From: Cryptomeria japonica | Lineage: Eukaryota; Streptophyta; Pinopsida; Cupressales; Cupressaceae | Assembly (NCBI RefSeq): GCF_030272615.1 | Contig: NC_081406.1 | Location: 109,503,283 to 109,567,282, forward strand | Reading direction: 5' to 3' | DNA length: 64,000 bases | Part shown: in pieces, positions 32,951-43,453 of the stretch | Layout of the letters: every line of letters begins with the position of its first letter | Numbering within the stretch: the stretch's first letter is position 1 | Notes under the pieces: model-generated | Seen by the model: only the letters and a program-made list of their open reading frames with translations | Told to the model about the DNA's origin: nothing | The model's database searches: none | Program-made: the position numbers and the translations under genes

Positions 32951-34391
32951 TCATCTCCTATCTCTAGGACTAGTAGCTGGAGGCCCCATGGGGGTGTGTT
33001 GTGATACGGACCGCAAGCGACTCCACGAGGAGCTCTTGCAATCCCTCTCCATCACGATCCCTTGGTATGTGGTTGCCTTTGTCTGTGATGTTGCTAGGTC
33101 ACGCTCTGTCTATCATAATCTCTCTTGTAGGACCTCCACCTCCGTTCGAATAGGGGAGAAAAGGTCCTTGTGTCATACTGCATTCCTCTGGGATCTGTGC
33201 ACTATCTGTGAGGAACTAGGAACGTGCATAGTCACAATAAGGTCTGTTAGTATTGCATTCTGAATCAGAGAATGCCACTCCTAGATGGTAGTTGCAAGAT
33301 AGAGAGAAAATATTTTATCAGTAACATTCTATATCATCAAATCTAAGCAATTATGATACATATGTTAATCAACAACAAGACATCTTATCTGAATCTCCCT
33401 CTCACCAGTAGGGATCATGGACAATGACTGCCTGAGACAAGGACCCGCTAGGCTCTCCGTGCTCATACTGCCTCTATATAGTAGGGGTGGGCTGATGGGG
33501 ACGAGGATTAGGGCACACAATTAATGCAAGGGTCACAATCATGAGTCACCTCACCAATGGAACCTCACCAATAAGGTGTAGGAGCCAGCTGACCATAATG
33601 CGACCCCTCATCTTGTTGTGTATCACCCTCCCCACAATATATACCTGCTCTCTCTTGTAATCCTCCTCTATCTGGTCGGATCAGTATCTCATATACTCTC
33701 CTCTAATGGGAAGGCACACAATGCGGTATACATCCTCAAGGGTGCTTGTCATCTCCCCCATAGGTAGTGAGAACATCGAGGTGTCTTCATCCCACCTTTC
33801 CATCAGTGCCATCAACATCATAGAATGGAATTGGATGGCAAGAATGGTCATCGCATCCCACAGGTCCACTATGTGTAGAAAATCCCTCTCTCCTATTGTC
33901 AGCCTCAGGATCAGCTCCTGAAGGCTCCAAAAGGTAAGACTAACAGTATGCTCACAGATGTATGGTAGTGTCTACAAAATGCAAGGCAATCTATCATCAG
34001 TAATTGATCAATCATCTATCATCATCTAATCAATGCAATCATTCTATTGGTTCTATCCTTCATTGCCTGATCCTTTGTCGTTGTTGGTCACCTCGAACAG
34101 GGACCAGGGTGCCCTGATTGGCCCTAGGTGCCCTACTGAGACCATGGTGTCTAGAAGGGACCATGGCTCCCCCTTGGGACCATGGTGCCCTAGGAGGACC
34201 AAGGCGCCCTAGGACCCCTAGGTGTTCAATGGGAGGGCCCTGGCCCAAAATAGGTAATGACATCATCATTCCTAAAAACTATGAAAACATGAAAAAGTCA
34301 AATGGCATCAATAGAATGTCAAGTCACCTCGTCGAGCAGTTGGCCAATGAGTACAGACAGGCGTAGGTCGCTTAGGTCAATGTCAAGGCAT
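32951..34391 (-). pseudogene. Gypsy-1 antisense PMD-type gene, degenerate
   Basis: Minus-strand copy of the gene described for Gypsy-2. Exon 1 ends at 34328 in CTCGACGAG before GTGACT; an intron (34327-33972) ends TTTTGTAG; exon 2 starts TLPYICEHTV and continues to LMERWDEDTSMFSLPMGEMT, REQVYIVGRV, RGRIMVSWLLHLIGEVPLVR. Compared with Gypsy-2 most of the C-terminal half of the PMD is deleted. Exon 3 resumes EWHSLIQNAILTD and ends in TSPRDRR with TGA at 32953-32951. Several frameshifts and stops, including in exon 1, make it a pseudogene. Splice positions agree with Gypsy-2. Confidence 0.75.
34101..34214. repeat. 19-bp tandem array in Gypsy-1 antisense-gene intron
   Basis: Unit starts at 34101, 34120, 34139, 34158, 34177 and 34196, exactly 19 bp apart, with a core like GGACCATGGTGCCC. 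It is the counterpart of the array at 49357-49489 in Gypsy-2, with more divergent units. Confidence 0.85.
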
Positions 34392-34967
34392 GATGGCTTG
34401 TATGTGGGATGCTCTGCAATGAATAGTGCCACAAAGTTAGAAAGTGAAAAATGAAGGTGTCACTTTCATATTTATGTGTTATGCACATTTTGACTTTATG
34501 TTTTAAAGTTAAAACCCTAATTTCTGCACTTTTTCTTCAATCAATTATATCTTGAGCTAGGAAGCTCTGATTCTCACACCGTCGATGGCATTGCAATCAT
34601 GAGTTCGCCCTCTAACTCTGCATTAGTTCCATAATGTGCTTGGATGAGAAATAAAGCCTTGTTGTGAACTTCCTTCATCAAACTCTTTATCACAATTCGC
34701 TGTGAAAAACATGATACCCTGTTTCACCTCACTAATAAGCAAGTGAAAATAGGGGGCATATAGATATCCTTGAATTTCATCACCTTCCTTAGTAAGCATT
34801 AGGTTATTTTGTGATCTAACATGTGGTTTTGTAGGGTGTGGTTCCTAACTGTGTACTACAGATACCCTTGGGGGCTTCGTTTGACAACTTATGGATATAT
34901 CCTTTTTCAAAAGATGTTTACTTTTCTATACTTTAGCTTTCATATGCACATAGTGTCATATGACTTC
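34215..34967. other. Gypsy-1 region upstream of the antisense gene
   Basis: Holds the rest of the intron and exon 1 (to 34391), then non-coding sequence. On the minus strand CATAAATATG near 34467-34478 sits at the place of the TATA-like box of Gypsy-2. The end near 34700-34967 matches the pre-purine-tract region of Gypsy-2 (TTAGTAAGCATTAGG and neighbours). Confidence 0.55.
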
Positions 34968-34983
34968 TAAAGTGGGGGCTAAA
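34968..34983 (+). promoter_or_regulatory. Gypsy-1 polypurine tract
   Basis: AAAGTGGGGGCTAAA directly before the 3' LTR, identical to that of Gypsy-2; it primes plus-strand DNA synthesis. Confidence 0.85.
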
Positions 34984-36644
34984 TATAGTGTCATAAATTT
35001 TACACCCTTGCTAGGGTGGTACAATTTCACACTTAGGTTAGCACCCGCCTTAGCGTGTCTTGCATCTTGCATTTCTAATTCCCCTTTAGTCATTTAATTA
35101 ATTAATTTAATTAAATCTAAGGTCATGTCTCATCACTTTACATATTATAAATTTGGGCCCTTTACCCTAAGTGTGCCCCTTTTCATCTTATTCCTCCAAT
35201 GAATCATTTAATCATAAAACCTAATTATGTCTTATTTTGACCATTTAGGCCCGATTTCGCATATCAAAACATCCTGAAATTAGCTATAACTTTGGGATAC
35301 GCTATAATATCATCATATCTAGCAACCCCAAACATTTGGTGAAAAGTTGGTCGGACCATGGCGGGAACGCACATGGTCCATGACTTTTTCCTTGAAATTT
35401 TGGGAGCACAATCCTATGATATAATAATGCTTAACCCCAAAATATTAGTGGGAAATTCAAATCCTAGGTCAGCCTAAACATGAAATTAAAGATCTAGGGT
35501 TTCATACTTAAGAGCTCTCTTTCTTCATTTGAAGGGGTCTTCTTCTGAGAATCTAAGAGAAGGTTTTTGGAGTATTAGAGCCTTCTTTGCAGCAAAAGAG
35601 TAGATATTTGAAGCTTTAAACAACATTCAAAATTCATCCATCAAACATTCATTAAGCATCATTTTATCAATTTGGGGCTTTTGAATATGTAAGAACAATA
35701 GGAGATCGCCGACTAACAATTGGCTTGTACCTCTCCCTTGGGGTTGGGTATGGTTTCATGTTGTTTTCATATCTTTGCATAAGATTCATTTTGATTCATA
35801 TTCATTCTTTAGATCACTTTGTATTATAGATTTAGAGCATTTATTTTTTCAATTATAAGCAATTGGGGTTTACTCTTTAGGGTTGGTCTAGGTTGTTTAC
35901 TTTCATTCTTAGGATCTTCCACACACACAAGGTTCTTGCAGACACATTTCAGTACATTATCAACTATTCATGGAGGTGTAAATTACCAACATGGGGTTTT
36001 GACTAAGGCAAAACCCTATATAGCCACCCCAAACTCTCTTTTTCAGCTTTAGGTACAGGTTTGGATCTGAGCGTTGCTAGAAGTTTCAGAAGCAGAAGAG
36101 CACACAGGGACACTTTTGGGTGGTAGATCTTGGTAGAAACCCTAAGGATAGGTGCATGGTAGCCTAGTCCTATCCAAGATAGTGGCGTGGCACCATGGTC
36201 CTTCCCTCTGTCAGGAGGACTTGGTTGAACAACACTTTGTAGGTCTCAGAATCCCTCCTGTTAGTTTCAACTCCAGAATTGCAGAATCAGGACAATCGCA
36301 TAGCACCCTGGTCCCAAACATTTCTTCTCAGATTTTAGAAATAGGTGTACCTCTTATTTTTCCTTCTAATCTTTACTTTTTAGCAATGTATCAGTTCTTT
36401 GATCTGTATTCTCAGGCTAGGGTTTGCTTGCCTACTTGCTTTCTAGGTTAGATTGCATTATGCATCATTCCTCTCTCTCATTTACAACAAAGGAATAGAA
36501 AAACTAAGAGGTAATCCACAACTCTCTCTTTCTCATAAGAAGTAGCCAATGTGCATTACCTCCCTAGGCTCTTTCGTATTCTATGAGTGTGTATGAGAGT
36601 GGGATTAGGGTTTCCATACTTAGTCTCACTTTTTCCCCTACACA
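34984..36644 (+). repeat. Gypsy-1 3' LTR
   Basis: 1661 bp, from TATAGTGTCATAAATTTTAC (the initial TG mutated to TA) to CCTACACA. It is followed by the second AATGG duplication. It contains frames such as 35819-36451 that are not genes. Confidence 0.95.
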
Positions 36645-36649
36645 AATGG

Positions 36650-37505
36650 AAACATATTTGTCCTCTCTAGGATTTGATGTTTGGATGTATGTAAAGTATG
36701 GGTATACTATCCCTAGTGTTCCTCCCACTAACTCGGATGCTAAGAAGGAGTATGATAACATTGCAAAGGTTAAACATGCTATTCTCAGTGGGTTGTCAGA
36801 TAATGAGTTTGTCAAGGTCATGCACTGTTCATCAGCCAAGGAGATCTGGGATAAATTGCAGAGATTATTTGAAGGAGATGCAAAGTCAAAGAGGCCAAGT
36901 TGTAATCACTAAGAGGTCAGCTTGAAGGTTTGAAGATGAAAGATGAAGAAAATATTGTAGACTACCTTCACAGAGTAGATGAAACTGTGACCACCATTAG
37001 AGGACTTGGAGAGAAAATTGCTGATGAAATTATTGTCGAAAAGGTACTTAGATCACTCACATATAAGTATGATACTAAGTTCTTTGCTATAGAGGAATCC
37101 AAGGATCTGAAAACCTTCACAATGGATGAGTTATTTGGCTCCTTAACTGCTTATGAGATGATGACAACCAGAGAATGATCTTTGAGGAAAGAGGTGGCTT
37201 TAAATTCCACCAAAAAGGGCAAGGAAGGGGTTGCTCATAAAGGATCCAGTGGAGAATCAGATGCAAAGGTGGAAAAATTTGTTAGAAAGCTCGAGAGAGG
37301 ATCTGATAAGTATAAAGGAAAGCTGACATTCAAATGTTTCACTGTGGTATAATAGGATACTTTTCTGCAAAATGTCCCTATAGTGAAATTGGTGGAGATG
37401 AGTAAACGAGCTCTGACAGATCTTTCAGTAAAGACAAAGAAAAAAATGTTTATCAGCAAGGAAGAAGAAGCTACCAGAAGTAGAATAGACTATATACCAT
37501 TGAGG
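36650..37505 (+). pseudogene. Copia-3 gag, middle part
   Basis: The Gag frame resumes at the base after the Gypsy-1 duplication: ETYLSSLGFDVWMYVKYGYT, HAILSGLSDNEFVKVMHCSS, KEIWDKLQRLFEGD, then after a frameshift near 36900 the coiled segment YLHRVDETVTTIRGLGEKIA. A CCHC-like knuckle near 37325-37375 has a lost base and a Tyr for His. It is interrupted at 37506 by the solo LTR; TGAGG at 37501-37505 is the target duplication. Confidence 0.9.
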
Positions 37506-39116
37506 TGTTGAACACAATGTACCACTGAGAGCGGGGTCAATCAGTGGTTCTAAAATTCTTCTCTTTTTAAACAACCTTGGAATACTGGTTATCACCCTAA
37601 AAACTAAACAATCAAACTGGTAAGACAAATGTGAATATCAAAAGAGGCAAACACACAAATACAACCCACGACACCAGATGTATGAGGAAAACTCAATATG
37701 GGAAAAACCTCGGTGAGAAATTATGCTGGAGCCTACTACTCCAATCCAGCCTCACAATGAAACAATGGATTACAATAATTTGGGGCACCAACCCAAGGAG
37801 AACTAACCCCTACTTATTTAGAGCACCAACCCCTGCACTAAGATCCAACTCGGTGTTGTATAATGAAATACAATTTAGATACAATTATAACACCTGGTTG
37901 CAAATGAGTTCTGCAACACTTGATAAATGGATTTCTGTCGGTTAACAACCTCCTCTTCTTCACTAGTTCTCACACTGCTGGTTATGAGATTACTCTATAT
38001 GATCACTCATCGGTTACTTCTAGCCTCTCTTCTTTCTCCCTCAGCCTCACACCACACTATGTCACTCTCGGATGCCTTTTTGTCCAATCACACCTCACCG
38101 GTTAGCTTAACTGTTAGACCTACAATAGTTTACTGGTTACTTTGTCTTTACCGGTTAGACCCTCTCATCGCTTCGCTTGCTAACTCACTTTGCAACTTTC
38201 CTAGAAAAAACTCTAAGGAAGAGGATATTTGTCCTTGCTTAGGCTCTCTTCTCTCTCACTCTTCGCATCAGGCATCAACTGATTTTAGTCTCGAGCTCAC
38301 ATATTTATCTTCTAGGGTTACCACCAAAGCAACATTCCAATAGTGTCATGTTAGGTTTTGCCTTCACCAACTTGATCCATATTGGATATGATTCGATCTG
38401 CTTTTCCAGAGAGATGATCTACATGTCATTGATCAACACCGCCAACACCACACATTCCAATGTGCATTTTCTATATCTAGAGGTCTGCACCATGCTTTTC
38501 TGCGTTTCTCTGTCACACGCCATTAATGGCTTGGTTGTTTCTTTCAACAAACGGGTACGAAGGTCAAATCTTCTTGCAGGATTAGTTCAATCGCTTTCCA
38601 ACTTGTCTTTTTCGAGCTGCAATCTTCTAGCATCCTACCATGACTTGTGCGTTCTTCATAAAAGTTGACCTGCTTGCTGACTGTTACGTCGATGCACACT
38701 TCACCGACCTATGCATGATCACCACCTGGCTTCCATCTTTCATCTTTGTCGACATCCACCTCTGCTTGGTTTTCTATGTTGGTTTGACATTCTTTATTTG
38801 ACCAAGACTATAGGTTCAACTCACCTTACCATTATAGCCTAACTCCATCGGTGGGCCTTCATACTTGCATACCTCTTCTCTGTCAATGGATCAACTTGGT
38901 CTTCCATAAAACATGTTTTTCCTACTACTCAGCCCATTTATCAGAAACACTAATCTTCTTCGAGTATACCAGTTTACATCATTCAGTTCTTATCTTGTTT
39001 TCTTGTTTTGTCTTGCCGGTGGTCCTGCTTTACCGGTAGATGATGCATTTCATGAGTACCGGTAACTTACCTTCAATCTGCTTACATACATATGGATTGA
39101 CATCATCATGTCTTAC
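37506..39116 (-). mobile_element. solo Copia LTR (minus), larger part, interrupted by Gypsy-2
   Basis: On the minus strand this ends with the CTCTCAGTGGTACATTGTGT-type block and TTCAACA, as in Copia-3 LTRs, and elsewhere shares motifs such as AACCAAGCCATTAATGG with them. Together with 51884-51973 it forms an LTR of about 1.7 kb with no internal region, flanked by a perfect TGAGG duplication. It is a relative, not a copy, of the Copia-3 LTR. It is rich in ACCGGT. The frames in 37631-39039 are LTR shadows. CTTAC at 39112-39116 is the Gypsy-2 duplication. Confidence 0.9.
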
Positions 39117-40777
39117 TGTAGCATCGTAAATTGTACGCACTTGCTAGGGTGGTACAATTTCACACCTAGTTTAGCACCCGCCTTGGCACATTTTGCATTT
39201 TGCATTGCATTTCCCCTTTAGTACTTAATTAATTAAATTAATTAGGTCTAAGGTTCTATTTTATCATCTCCCATATCATAAAGTTGGGCCCTTTTCATTA
39301 AAGTGTGCCCCTTTCATTTTATTCTTCCAATACATCATTTGATAAAAAACCCTAATTAGGTCCTATTTTGAACTTGGGGGCTTGATTTCGGGGGTCAAAA
39401 CATCTTGAAATCACCTGTAACTTCGAGATTCGCTCTAAAATCATCATATCCGACGACCCTGAAAATTTGGTGAAAAGTTGTTGGGACCATGGCGCTTGGA
39501 GTGAACACGGTCCCAGACATTTTTCCTGAAATTTTAGGAGCACAATCCAATCATAAAATAAAGCTTAACCCCAAGAAATTGGCGGGAGATTCAATCTCTA
39601 GATCGGCCAAAAGTTGAAATTAAGACCTAGGGTTTCATATATAAGAGCTCTCTTTCTTCATTTGAAAGGATTAGAATTTTGGTTTCAGGGGACCTTCTAT
39701 GCAGCGAAAGAGTAGATCTTTGAAGACTTCAACAACATTCAACGTCCATCCATCAAGCATTCATCAATTTCATTCATCCATTTAGGGCTTTGAAGACATT
39801 GAAGAGCAATAGGGGATCACCGACTGAAGATTGGCTTGTACCCCTCCCTTGGGGTTGGGTATGATTTCATGTTGTTTTCATGTCTTTGCATAAGCCTCAT
39901 TATATCATTTGTATTCATGCTTTAGATCACTTTGCATCTTGATTTGGAGCATTTACATTATCATTTACAAGCAATTAGGGTTTACTTTCTAGGTTGCTCT
40001 AGTTTGCTTACTTGCATTTTAGGATCTTGCATACACACAAGGTCTGCACACACACTACTTTTACAATACAACTTGGCTATTCATGGAGGTGGAAATCACC
40101 AAAGTGGGGGTTTGACTAAGGCAAAACCCTATATAGCCGCCCACCATACCTTTTCAGATATAAGTGCAGATTTCGGGATTCGGACGATGTCGCAAGTTGT
40201 AGATCCAACAGAAGCAGACAGAAACTGAGCTACACACCAAATTTCAGGGCAAAAGATAAGGATAGGGGTGTGGGGTGCCCTCGTCCTACCAGGACAGGGG
40301 CGCTGGGCGCCCTAGTCCCTGGGACAGGGGTGCTGGGTGCCCTAGTCCTTCTGTCAGACAGCGAGTTTTAGCATTTCCGACAGCTTTTCAGGTTGCAAAA
40401 CAGTAGTTTCAGGAGCAGAATTAGGACAGTGACGCCTGCACCCCCGTCCTGAACATTTTCACTCAGATTTTAACTCTGGGTACGCATCTGCGCTCTTGTC
40501 TTGTCCTTGTGTTTACAACTTTCCATTATTTAATTTCAATTCTGCAATCTTGCTATTAGTTCATACTTGCACTTTGGGGTTAGGAATTGAACTTGCATCA
40601 TTCTATCTTTCAATTACAATAAAGGAATAGAAACCCTAATAGGTAGCTCGTGGCTCTCTCTTCCACAAAAAGAAGTAGCCAATTGTGTGATACCTCTAGG
40701 CTCTTTCGTATTCCACAATGTGTGTCAAAAGGCAGGATTAGGGCATGTTAGCCTAGTCTCGCTTTTTCCCCTACACA
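39117..40777 (+). repeat. Gypsy-2 5' LTR
   Basis: 1661 bp from TGTAGCATCGTAAATTGTAC to CCTACACA. It includes an AT-rich TAATTAATTAAATTAATTA block, a GGACCATGGCGC word, a TATA box (39638-39644), and a GC-rich part near 40257-40330 with two ~30-bp repeats around GGGCGCCC. The frame 39932-40228 is repeated in the 3' LTR and is not a gene. Confidence 0.96.
39638..39644 (+). promoter_or_regulatory. TATA box of Gypsy-2 5' LTR
   Basis: TATATAA inside CATATATAAGAGCTCTC. The same core occurs at 50769-50775 and in the solo Gypsy LTR; it is decayed in Gypsy-1. Transcription of the element would begin ~25-35 bp downstream. Confidence 0.65.
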
Positions 40778-40780
40778 TTT

Positions 40781-40796
40781 TGGTGAACCCGACGTG
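40781..40796 (+). other. Gypsy-2 primer binding site
   Basis: TGGTGAACCCGACGTG three bases after the 5' LTR, identical to that of Gypsy-1. Confidence 0.87.
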
Positions 40797-40969
40797 AACT
40801 TATTATTGCTTTCTCTTGAATTGCATTTGTTAGATCTAGATCTAAATTTAGTGTGTTTCATTTAAGTTTCATTTTCATTAAAGAAAAAAAAAAAAAAGGG
40901 AAAAGAAAGAGTGTGTTTCTTTGTTTCTTTGCATTGTGTGTTTAAGTTTTATGCAACTTTTATTTCAAA

Positions 40970-41626
40970 ATGTTGGATTTTTATTTGCAAGATGTTCATA
41001 TCTATGATGATGTATGCAATTATGTTGATTATGAGTATAACCAAGATGAATTAGATGAGTTTTTGAACCCTAAAGATACCAAACCTTCATTTTACCAAAA
41101 ACTCATAAACATTGTTACGATGCCATTTCGGTGTGATGAGAAAGATAAGTCGAATGATTCCTCTCAAGGGTACATTCCTATCAACTCTTCCACTAAATCT
41201 AGTAACATGGTTGTTTTCAATAATCCCCTCTATGAAGAGATGTCTCCTTTTGAATCAAAAGATAAACCTCTTAATAGATATGATCATGCTTTGTTGGATG
41301 ATGCTCTTGATGACTTTGTGGCTTTATAGAAATCTTTAAACAAGAACAAAACTTCTAAATTAGTTAACATGATAAACCTAAATGAGCATAATAAGCCTCT
41401 CTTTGAAGTCCAAGGTGCTTATCCTTCTCCCACCTTTCAAGTTCCTAAATCACCTCTCCTTACTGTCCAAGGAGGGTGTGGTCATGATTCCTTTCTTACT
41501 CCGAATAAACCTATCATCACTGTGCAAGGAAGAAAACCTATAAGTCCTTATAGTTATGCCAAGCAATTAACTAGAGAGAGTTATCATGCGGTTGCCCATA
41601 CTTATAATACTAGAAATAATAGGTAG
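40970..41626 (+). pseudogene. Gypsy-2 N-terminal ORF, not a recognised Gag
   Basis: MLDFYLQDVHIYDDVCNYVD onward, homologous to the Gypsy-1 protein; one TAG (41327-41329) splits the reading. The C-terminal part has three related segments: PLFEVQGA, PLLTVQGG and PIITVQGR. There is no capsid domain and no knuckle. A TAG at 41624 precedes a conserved Pro-rich stretch leading to the protease. Function unknown. Confidence 0.6.
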
Positions 41627-42004
41627 CCTAATCCTCCTCCTGTTACTCCAGTTTCTCTTCCTAATCCTCAACCAATTCTTCTGCAAGCTCCACGTATTTC
41701 ACAAGTTTTCGGTAAGGAATATGATCTCATAGAACAACTTAAAGCTACCCCTGCTAAGATATCCCTTTGGGATTTGATCCAAACTTCTTCCGCTCATCAT
41801 GGAATGTTACAAGATGCCTTGAAAGATTTGAATGTTCTTCCACCTAATACATCTAGTAATATAGTGTCTTTGGTTAACTCTGTGATGAATCCTAAAGCTC
41901 AAATTGTGTTTACTCAAGATGAGTTGCCTACTAGTGAAATTCAACATCAATATGATCCCTTGATGATTGTGGTTATCATAAATGACACTGCTATAAGATG
42001 AACA
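41627..42004 (+). pseudogene. Gypsy-2 pre-protease block
   Basis: In the same frame family: Pro-rich sequence, then KISLWDLIQTSSAHHGMLQD (from about 41755), the block that precedes the protease in many plant Gypsy polyproteins, ending DPLMIVVIINDTAIR. A TGA at 41999-42001 separates it from the protease. Confidence 0.72.
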
Positions 42005-43453
42005 TTGGTAGATAATGGCTCTGGCCTTAATGTGTGTAGCATTAATCTATTGCATAAGATGAATGTGGATACATCCCTTATTAAGCCTGACTCTCTTCCC
42101 ATTCGAGGCTTTGATAATGTGGCTAAGTCTTCATTAAGTATTATCACCTTACCCATCACAGTGGGACCTATTACTTTGCCTACTCCTATCCATGTTATGT
42201 CGGGAAATCTAACATACAACTTGTTATTAGGGAGACCTTGGATTCACAGTATGCAAGCTGTCCCCTCTACATTGCATATACAAGTTAAATTTATTTATAA
42301 CAATAAGACATATACCTTTATAGGTGATACTAATCTTCAAGCTTGTTTACAAACATCTACTTCCAAAGGGAGTTCTTCTAAACCTTCTTCTTCTAGTGAT
42401 GATTCTTTAAACAAGATACCTATGGACGAATCATCACCCTCTAATAATCAAAATTCTTTGGATGAGCCTAAATTTCCTGAAGAAGATTCTTCTCAACTTG
42501 AATCTACACATGAAAAGGCTTTTGATCCTGAGAAGGTTCTTGTAGAAGACAATTGGGGATCTCTTGATTTTAATCCCACCTTTGTAGGTGAGTATAGGGT
42601 TCCTCCTAGAGAGCTTAAAGTTAAAAAGAAGGAAGAAACTAAAGATCAATCAATCTTACCTAAACCTATGAGCAATAATTTTGTGGCCGCTTCTCAAACT
42701 TCTTCTCCTCACACCTCTAATCCTGAAGAGTTTGATTCTTTGTCTTATGAAAAACCACCTTCTCTTTCTGAAATGGCTGATCGTTATGGTCATGGTTTTC
42801 ATATTTTAGCTAAGTATGGGTATAATGGAAATGGTTGTGGTGCTCATGAAAAAGGGATAAAGGTTCCCCTAGGGAATAATCTTTATGATGAGACCTTTGG
42901 ACTTGGTTATAATCCCTACAAGCGCACTAAAGCTCCTAAGAGACCATGTATTAATGTTAATGTTATTTCTACGTCTCTACCAATGAGACACCCTGAGTAT
43001 ATTGATGGGGATCCTTCGTGTGCCTATGCTTTGGATGTCTTTCCTACTGATGATGCTTTAGCTGAGTTTTTAGGAGCATATGATACTCTTCCTCGTTATC
43101 ATCACAATAGGGGATTTCCTTATTGTTTGAACACTGAAGCTTATTTTGGAAGAGAGATTGATAATGATGAGATTGTGGAAGAATTCCCTCAATTAAAGGA
43201 TACTCCTCAACAAAGTAATCTTCTCATAAGTGACACCATTGATGTTAAGATGGATCCTTGCAATGAAGAAAAAGTTATTAAAATTGGAAAGTGTTTGGAT
43301 GAAGAAGAACAAAAACAATATGCAGATTTATTGCATGAATTCCCTGAGATCTTTGCTTGGACATATTCTGACATGCCTAGTATAGATCCTAAGATTGTTA
43401 CTCATAATATTGTCTTAGTTCTCGATGCTAAGCCTGTGAAACAAAAGATTTGA
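42005..43453 (+). CDS. Gypsy-2 retropepsin and G-patch
   Basis: 482-residue open stretch. Residues 1-95 are the retropepsin with active site LVDNGS (Val-Asp at the open-frame start, D3) and the LLLGRPWIHSMQAVPST end. A Ser-rich/acidic linker (115-250) follows. Residues ~257-303 form a G-patch: YGHGFHILAKYGYNGNGCGA, EKGIKVPL, then TFGLGY. The tail (about 320-480) continues to EFPEIFAWTYSDMP, a normal RT lead-in. Protease would process the polyprotein; G-patches bind nucleic acid or helicases in other proteins. The ATG is internal: the true polyprotein would start upstream. Confidence 0.85.
   Translation: MVDNGSGLNVCSINLLHKMNVDTSLIKPDSLPIRGFDNVAKSSLSIITLPITVGPITLPTPIHVMSGNLTYNLLLGRPWIHSMQAVPSTLHIQVKFIYNNKTYTFIGDTNLQACLQTSTSKGSSSKPSSSSDDSLNKIPMDESSPSNNQNSLDEPKFPEEDSSQLESTHEKAFDPEKVLVEDNWGSLDFNPTFVGEYRVPPRELKVKKKEETKDQSILPKPMSNNFVAASQTSSPHTSNPEEFDSLSYEKPPSLSEMADRYGHGFHILAKYGYNGNGCGAHEKGIKVPLGNNLYDETFGLGYNPYKRTKAPKRPCINVNVISTSLPMRHPEYIDGDPSCAYALDVFPTDDALAEFLGAYDTLPRYHHNRGFPYCLNTEAYFGREIDNDEIVEEFPQLKDTPQQSNLLISDTIDVKMDPCNEEKVIKIGKCLDEEEQKQYADLLHEFPEIFAWTYSDMPSIDPKIVTHNIVLVLDAKPVKQKI

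Larger units (their letters stand above)
23268..36644 (+). mobile_element. Gypsy-1: Tat-type Gypsy element inserted in Copia-3 gag
   Basis: 13,377 bp with LTRs 23268-24934 and 34984-36644, primer site TGGTGAACCCGACGTG, protease, G-patch, RT, two RNase H domains and integrase, then an antisense PMD-type gene before the 3' LTR. A perfect AATGG duplication flanks it (23263-23267, 36645-36649). By eye the LTRs differ at roughly 18-20 of the first 250 bases, more than those of Gypsy-2, so it is older. Pol is broken by a 112-bp duplication, a 1.6-kb insertion and several stops. Confidence 0.95.

Noticed and set aside
37631-39039. Series of plus frames of 61-138 codons
   Set aside because: They lie on the opposite strand of a solo Copia LTR and are not conserved with the Copia-3 LTRs as protein.
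39932-40228. 98-codon frame in Gypsy-2 LTR, repeated at 51063-51359
   Set aside because: It is conserved only because the LTRs are near-identical copies; there is no domain or coding signal.
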